Shown piece after piece: positions 6,742 to 9,068 of a stretch of DNA of 9,068 nt; the stretch's first letter is position 1, and every line of letters starts with the position of its first letter. The DNA is from an uncultured Propionivibrio sp. GTDB lineage: Bacteria; Pseudomonadota; Gammaproteobacteria; Burkholderiales; Rhodocyclaceae. The stretch lies in assembly GCA_938040985.1 (NCBI GenBank), contig CALHZD010000053.1, positions 1 through 9,068 on the forward strand, in the 5' to 3' direction. Under the pieces are notes generated by a model, which saw only the letters and a program-made list of their open reading frames with translations, was not told the origin of the DNA and searched no databases. The position numbers and the translations under genes are program-made.

Positions 6742-8290
6742 TTCGTCCGCCGCAGCGCCGGCGCCGCAGGCCGCAGCCGCGCCGTCATCTGTTCCCACCG
6801 CCTCCCCTGCGCCAGCACCCGCGCCCGTCGCGGCCGATGTGTACACAGGCGCCGTGGATATCGAATGCGAAATGCTCGTGCTGGGCGCCGGCCCGGGCGG
6901 ATACTCGGCCGCGTTCCGCAGCGCCGACCTGGGCATGAACACGGTGCTCGTCGAGCGCTACGCCACGCTCGGCGGCGTCTGCCTCAATGTCGGCTGCATT
7001 CCGTCCAAAGCGTTGCTGCACGTCACCGGCGTGCTGGATGAAACCGCCCACCTGGCCGACTGCGGCGTCAGCTTCGCTGCGCCCAAGGTCGATATCGACC
7101 GGCTGCGCGCGCACAAGGCGGGCGTCGTCGCCAAACTGACCGGCGGCCTCGCCGGCATGGCGAAAGCGCGCAAAGTTACCGTTGTGCGCGGCCTCGGCAG
7201 TTTCCTTGACGCGCATCATCTGGAAGTGGCGCTGACCGGCGGTGAGGGGCAGGCACAGACCGGAGAGAAAAAACATATCCGCTTCCAGAAATGCATCATT
7301 GCCGTCGGCTCGACGCCGGTGCATCTGCCTTTCCTGCCGGACGATGCGCGCATCGTCGATTCCACCGGCGCGCTGGAACTGCGCAGCGTTCCCAAGAAAA
7401 TGCTGGTCATCGGCGGCGGCATCATCGGCCTGGAAATGGCAACGGTGTACTCGACGCTCGGCGCCAAAATCGACGTCGTCGAAATGCTCGATGCGCTCAT
7501 GCAAGGCCCCGACCGCGACGCCGTCAAAGTCTGGGAAAAACGCAACGCGCATCGCTTCGAGCGCATCATGCTGAAGACCAAAACCGTTGCCGTTGAAGCC
7601 AAAGCAGACGGGCTGTGGGTCAAGTTTGAAGGCGAACAGGCGCCGGCGGAGGCCGTACGCTACGACATGATCCTGCAATCGGCAGGGCGCACGCCCAACG
7701 GCAAAAAAATCGCCGCGGGAAAAGCCGGCGTCACGGTCGACGAACGCGGTTTCATTCCGGTCGACGCGCAAATGCGCACCAACGTGCCGCACATTTTTGC
7801 CATCGGCGATGTCGTCGGCAACCCGATGCTGGCGCACAAGGCCGTGCATGAAGCGCACGTCGCCGCAGAAGTCGCCTCCGGTCGCCCGTCGGGCTTCGAC
7901 GCCAGCGTCATCCCCGGCGTCGCCTACACCCATCCGGAAGTCGCCTGGGTCGGCCTCACGCAGGATCAGGCCAAACGCGACGGGCGCAAGGTGGATACGG
8001 CCGTATTCCCCTGGGCGGCTTCGGGCCGCGCCATCGCCAACGGCGCCGACTACGGGTTTACCAAGCTGGTGTTCGACGCCGACAATCACCGCATCGTCGG
8101 CGGCTGCATCGTCGGCCCCTCGGCGGGCGACATGATCGGCGAAATCGCCTTGGCGATCGAAATGGGCTGTGACGCCATTGACATCGGCCAAACGATCCAC
8201 CCGCACCCGACGCTCGGCGAAACCCTCGGCATGGCGGCCGAGGTCGCTCACGGTAGCTGTACCGATCTGCCGCCGGCGAAGAAAAAATAG
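6467..8290 (+). CDS. lpdA: Dihydrolipoamide dehydrogenase (E3) with N-terminal lipoyl domain
   Basis: This FAD flavoprotein reoxidises the dihydrolipoyl arm of E2 and reduces NAD+. At 607 residues it exceeds a plain E3 (about 475) because of an N-terminal lipoyl domain (1 to about 78, lipoyl Lys44) and an Ala/Pro linker (about 80-125). The E3 core begins near 130 with the FAD motif GAGPGG (140-145), the redox disulphide GGVCLNVGCIPSK (Cys172 and Cys177), the NAD-binding GGGIIG (316-321), the second FAD motif INPHIFAIGDV-like stretch written here as VPHIFAIGDVVG, and the C-terminal HPHPTLGE with the His580-Glu585 catalytic pair. The same architecture is established for Neisseria P64K and Ralstonia PdhL. 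It is the last gene of the operon and ends in a Lys-rich tail. No clear rho-independent terminator with a T-tract follows; the nearest hairpin (8341-8356) lacks one. Confidence 0.97.
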   Translation: MSQIIEVKVPDIGDFHDVPIIELLVEPGAAVQAEDPLLTLESDKATIDVPSPVDGVLKEFTVKVGDKISEGSLIARIEGAATAAAAAPAEKASSAAAPAPQAAAAPSSVPTASPAPAPAPVAADVYTGAVDIECEMLVLGAGPGGYSAAFRSADLGMNTVLVERYATLGGVCLNVGCIPSKALLHVTGVLDETAHLADCGVSFAAPKVDIDRLRAHKAGVVAKLTGGLAGMAKARKVTVVRGLGSFLDAHHLEVALTGGEGQAQTGEKKHIRFQKCIIAVGSTPVHLPFLPDDARIVDSTGALELRSVPKKMLVIGGGIIGLEMATVYSTLGAKIDVVEMLDALMQGPDRDAVKVWEKRNAHRFERIMLKTKTVAVEAKADGLWVKFEGEQAPAEAVRYDMILQSAGRTPNGKKIAAGKAGVTVDERGFIPVDAQMRTNVPHIFAIGDVVGNPMLAHKAVHEAHVAAEVASGRPSGFDASVIPGVAYTHPEVAWVGLTQDQAKRDGRKVDTAVFPWAASGRAIANGADYGFTKLVFDADNHRIVGGCIVGPSAGDMIGEIALAIEMGCDAIDIGQTIHPHPTLGETLGMAAEVAHGSCTDLPPAKKK

Positions 8291-8336
8291 CGGCGGCGCA
8301 ACTGATGCACGTACGCCTTCCTGTCACTGTCACGAC

Positions 8337-8485
8337 CAGCCCCCAGGCTTCTGGGGAATGAGCCGACAAAGCGCGCACATCGGAACAGGCCGACGACCTG
8401 TTCCCCGCGCCAGCGGGAATGAACCGCGGCTGCAAGCCCTGCCGACGGACAAATCCGCTGTTCCCCACGCCTGCGTGATCGTCCG
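8337..8485 (+). CRISPR. Relict type I-E CRISPR array: three repeats, two spacers
   Basis: The middle repeat (8398-8426, 29 bases) contains GTTCCCCGCGCCAGCGGG followed by AATGAACCG and matches 25 of 29 positions of the E. coli type I-E repeat as I recall it. It forms a CCCGC/GCGGG hairpin, and its reverse translation gives RFIPAGAGN, the hallmark peptide of such repeats. A decayed copy lies exactly 61 bases upstream (8337-8365, 17 of 29 identical, 3' half nearly intact), and another 60 bases downstream (8458-8485, one base shorter, 5' half nearly intact). The spacers are 8366-8397 (32 bases, the normal I-E size) and 8427-8457 (31 bases). No cas gene and no clear leader are present; only 46 bases separate the first repeat from lpdA. 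Divergent repeats and missing cas genes indicate a dead array. The first repeat's perfect CCCCAG/CTGGGG hairpin could alternatively act as a terminator-like structure for lpdA. Confidence 0.7.
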
Positions 8486-8787
8486 CTCTGCGCGGGCACG
8501 CGAGCCAATGGCTATGAGTCGGCAAGATACTTACGATGAGTCAAGTCATCCGCTCTGCGAGGGCGTGTGAACTGACCATGCGAATTAGTTTTAACCAATT
8601 TAGCTTATTTGTCGCCCACGAGGGTATGTGCGGGTAGGTATGTAAACTGGGTGACTAACTTAACTGCACCGACCGGCAGGCCGTGATGCCCATCCATTCC
8701 GCGCCATTCACTGTGCAGCACCAACGATGCGGGCCTGCATGGCGTTTTTTCACATCGCCTGCGCGCATGACCTCCTGCTCCGCAGTC
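8486..8787. other. Non-coding stretch without a recognised gene
   Basis: No reading frame here has codon use or similarity that I can support. A 25-base imperfect direct repeat (20 of 25 identical, around CCGCTCTGCG) occurs at 8479-8503 and 8546-8570. An AT-richer patch at about 8580-8665 stands out from the high-GC surroundings and may be a remnant of inserted DNA, but no transposase, terminal inverted repeat or target duplication was seen. Confidence 0.5.
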
Positions 8788-8809
8788 CGTATGGATTGGG
8801 CGTTTGCGG
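8788..8809 (-). repeat. Inverted partial copy of the 40-bp-family repeat
   Basis: Read on the minus strand this stretch is CCGCAAACGCCCAAT followed by CCATACG, which matches the core of the second left unit (CGCCCTATCCATGCG) and is a perfect 15-bp inverted match between 8795-8809 and 8859-8873 in the right array. It therefore looks like one unit of the same family in opposite orientation, just ahead of the forward array. Confidence 0.5.
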
Positions 8810-8823
8810 ACATGCTGCCTTGT

Positions 8824-8983
8824 AGCCCTTTATTTACGCGGGATTCAGCGATGCCTATCCGCAAACGCCCAATTTACGAGGGGTTCAGAGAGGGGCGCAC
8901 GCAATCCCTTTATTGACGCAGGTTTTGGAAGGGAATACCCGAAATTCCTTTACTGGCGCGTGCTTTAGGCAGGCCGCGAGGCC
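8824..8983 (+). repeat. Right array of degenerate 40-bp-period direct repeats (four units)
   Basis: Units start at 8824, 8864, 8904 and 8944, again exactly 40 bases apart. Each opens with a form of CCCTTTAT, then TTACGCGGG-like sequence, then TTCAG or TTTGG; the first three end in CCGCA, CACGCA or CCGAA. The first unit is close to the left array's unit at 11-50 over its first 25 bases. Divergence rises toward the fourth unit, which is recognisable mainly by phase and by CCTTTACTGGCGCG. The orientation is the same as in the left array. The units are not CRISPR repeats: the conserved and variable parts grade into each other and the period is too short. No function is known to me. Confidence 0.7.
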
Positions 8984-9068
8984 ATGCGCGACTCTCGGTT
9001 GCCTAATTCATAATGGTACTGCTGTAGATTATTCCCGAATTCCACACCAATCCTGCAGGATTTGAGGC
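8984..9068. other. Terminal stretch without a gene
   Basis: Nothing codes here. A perfect 14-bp palindrome AATCCTGCAGGATT lies at 9049-9062. The base composition is nearer to balanced than in the genes. The 40-bp repeat phase is not recognisable beyond about 8983. Confidence 0.4.

Noticed and set aside
6785..8251. A 488-codon minus-strand frame opposite lpdA
   Set aside because: It is a shadow of the E3 core, which has all expected motifs on the plus strand.
8058..8525. Minus-strand frame of 155 codons at the 3' end of lpdA and beyond
   Set aside because: It contains RFIPAGAGN, the typical spurious translation of a type I-E CRISPR repeat, and otherwise overlaps lpdA antisense.
8580..8665. 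AT-rich patch as an insertion-sequence remnant
   Set aside because: No transposase fragment, terminal inverted repeats or target-site duplication could be found, so it is only noted as compositionally different.
8683..8916. Plus-strand frame of 77 codons and an overlapping minus-strand frame of 69 codons
   Set aside because: The plus frame runs into the 40-bp repeat array, starts with GTG without a clear ribosome binding site, and has no recognisable domain; the minus frame is equally unsupported.

Overview
The window is a high-GC bacterial chromosome segment that looks betaproteobacterial. It carries a divergent hemC-hemD pair and a complete pyruvate dehydrogenase operon made of a homodimer-type E1 (aceE), a single-lipoyl E2 (aceF) and an E3 (lpdA) with its own N-terminal lipoyl domain. 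An E3 with a fused lipoyl domain next to a long homodimeric E1 is typical of Neisseria, Ralstonia/Cupriavidus and relatives. The exact genus cannot be read from the sequence.

Layout from left to right: positions 11-120 hold three degenerate direct repeats with an exact 40-bp period. They run up to the stop codon of hemD (122-910, minus), which overlaps hemC (910-about 1893, minus) by one base. A 388-bp divergent intergenic region (1999-2386) separates hemC from the plus-strand operon aceE (2387-5074), aceF (5084-6457) and lpdA (6467-8290), with 9-bp gaps between the genes. The last 778 bases carry no convincing gene. They hold a relict type I-E CRISPR array (8337-8485, one near-canonical repeat with two decayed ones in register), an uninformative stretch with a local AT-rich patch, and a second 40-bp-period array (8824-8983) of the same repeat family in the same orientation as the one at the left edge.

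How the genes work together: AceE decarboxylates pyruvate on thiamine diphosphate and acetylates the lipoyl arm of AceF. AceF passes the acetyl group to CoA, and LpdA reoxidises the dihydrolipoyl arm with NAD+. HemC and HemD make the tetrapyrrole ring (hydroxymethylbilane, then uroporphyrinogen III).

The most notable structure is a 291-bp segment that is identical at nucleotide level at the starts of aceF and lpdA (5068-5358 and 6451-6741). It covers the last codon and stop of the preceding gene, the ribosome binding site and the whole lipoyl domain, and points to recent duplication or gene conversion. I found no new multi-gene system. The unexplained material is repetitive: the two 40-bp-period arrays, the decayed CRISPR and the duplicated lipoyl cassette.
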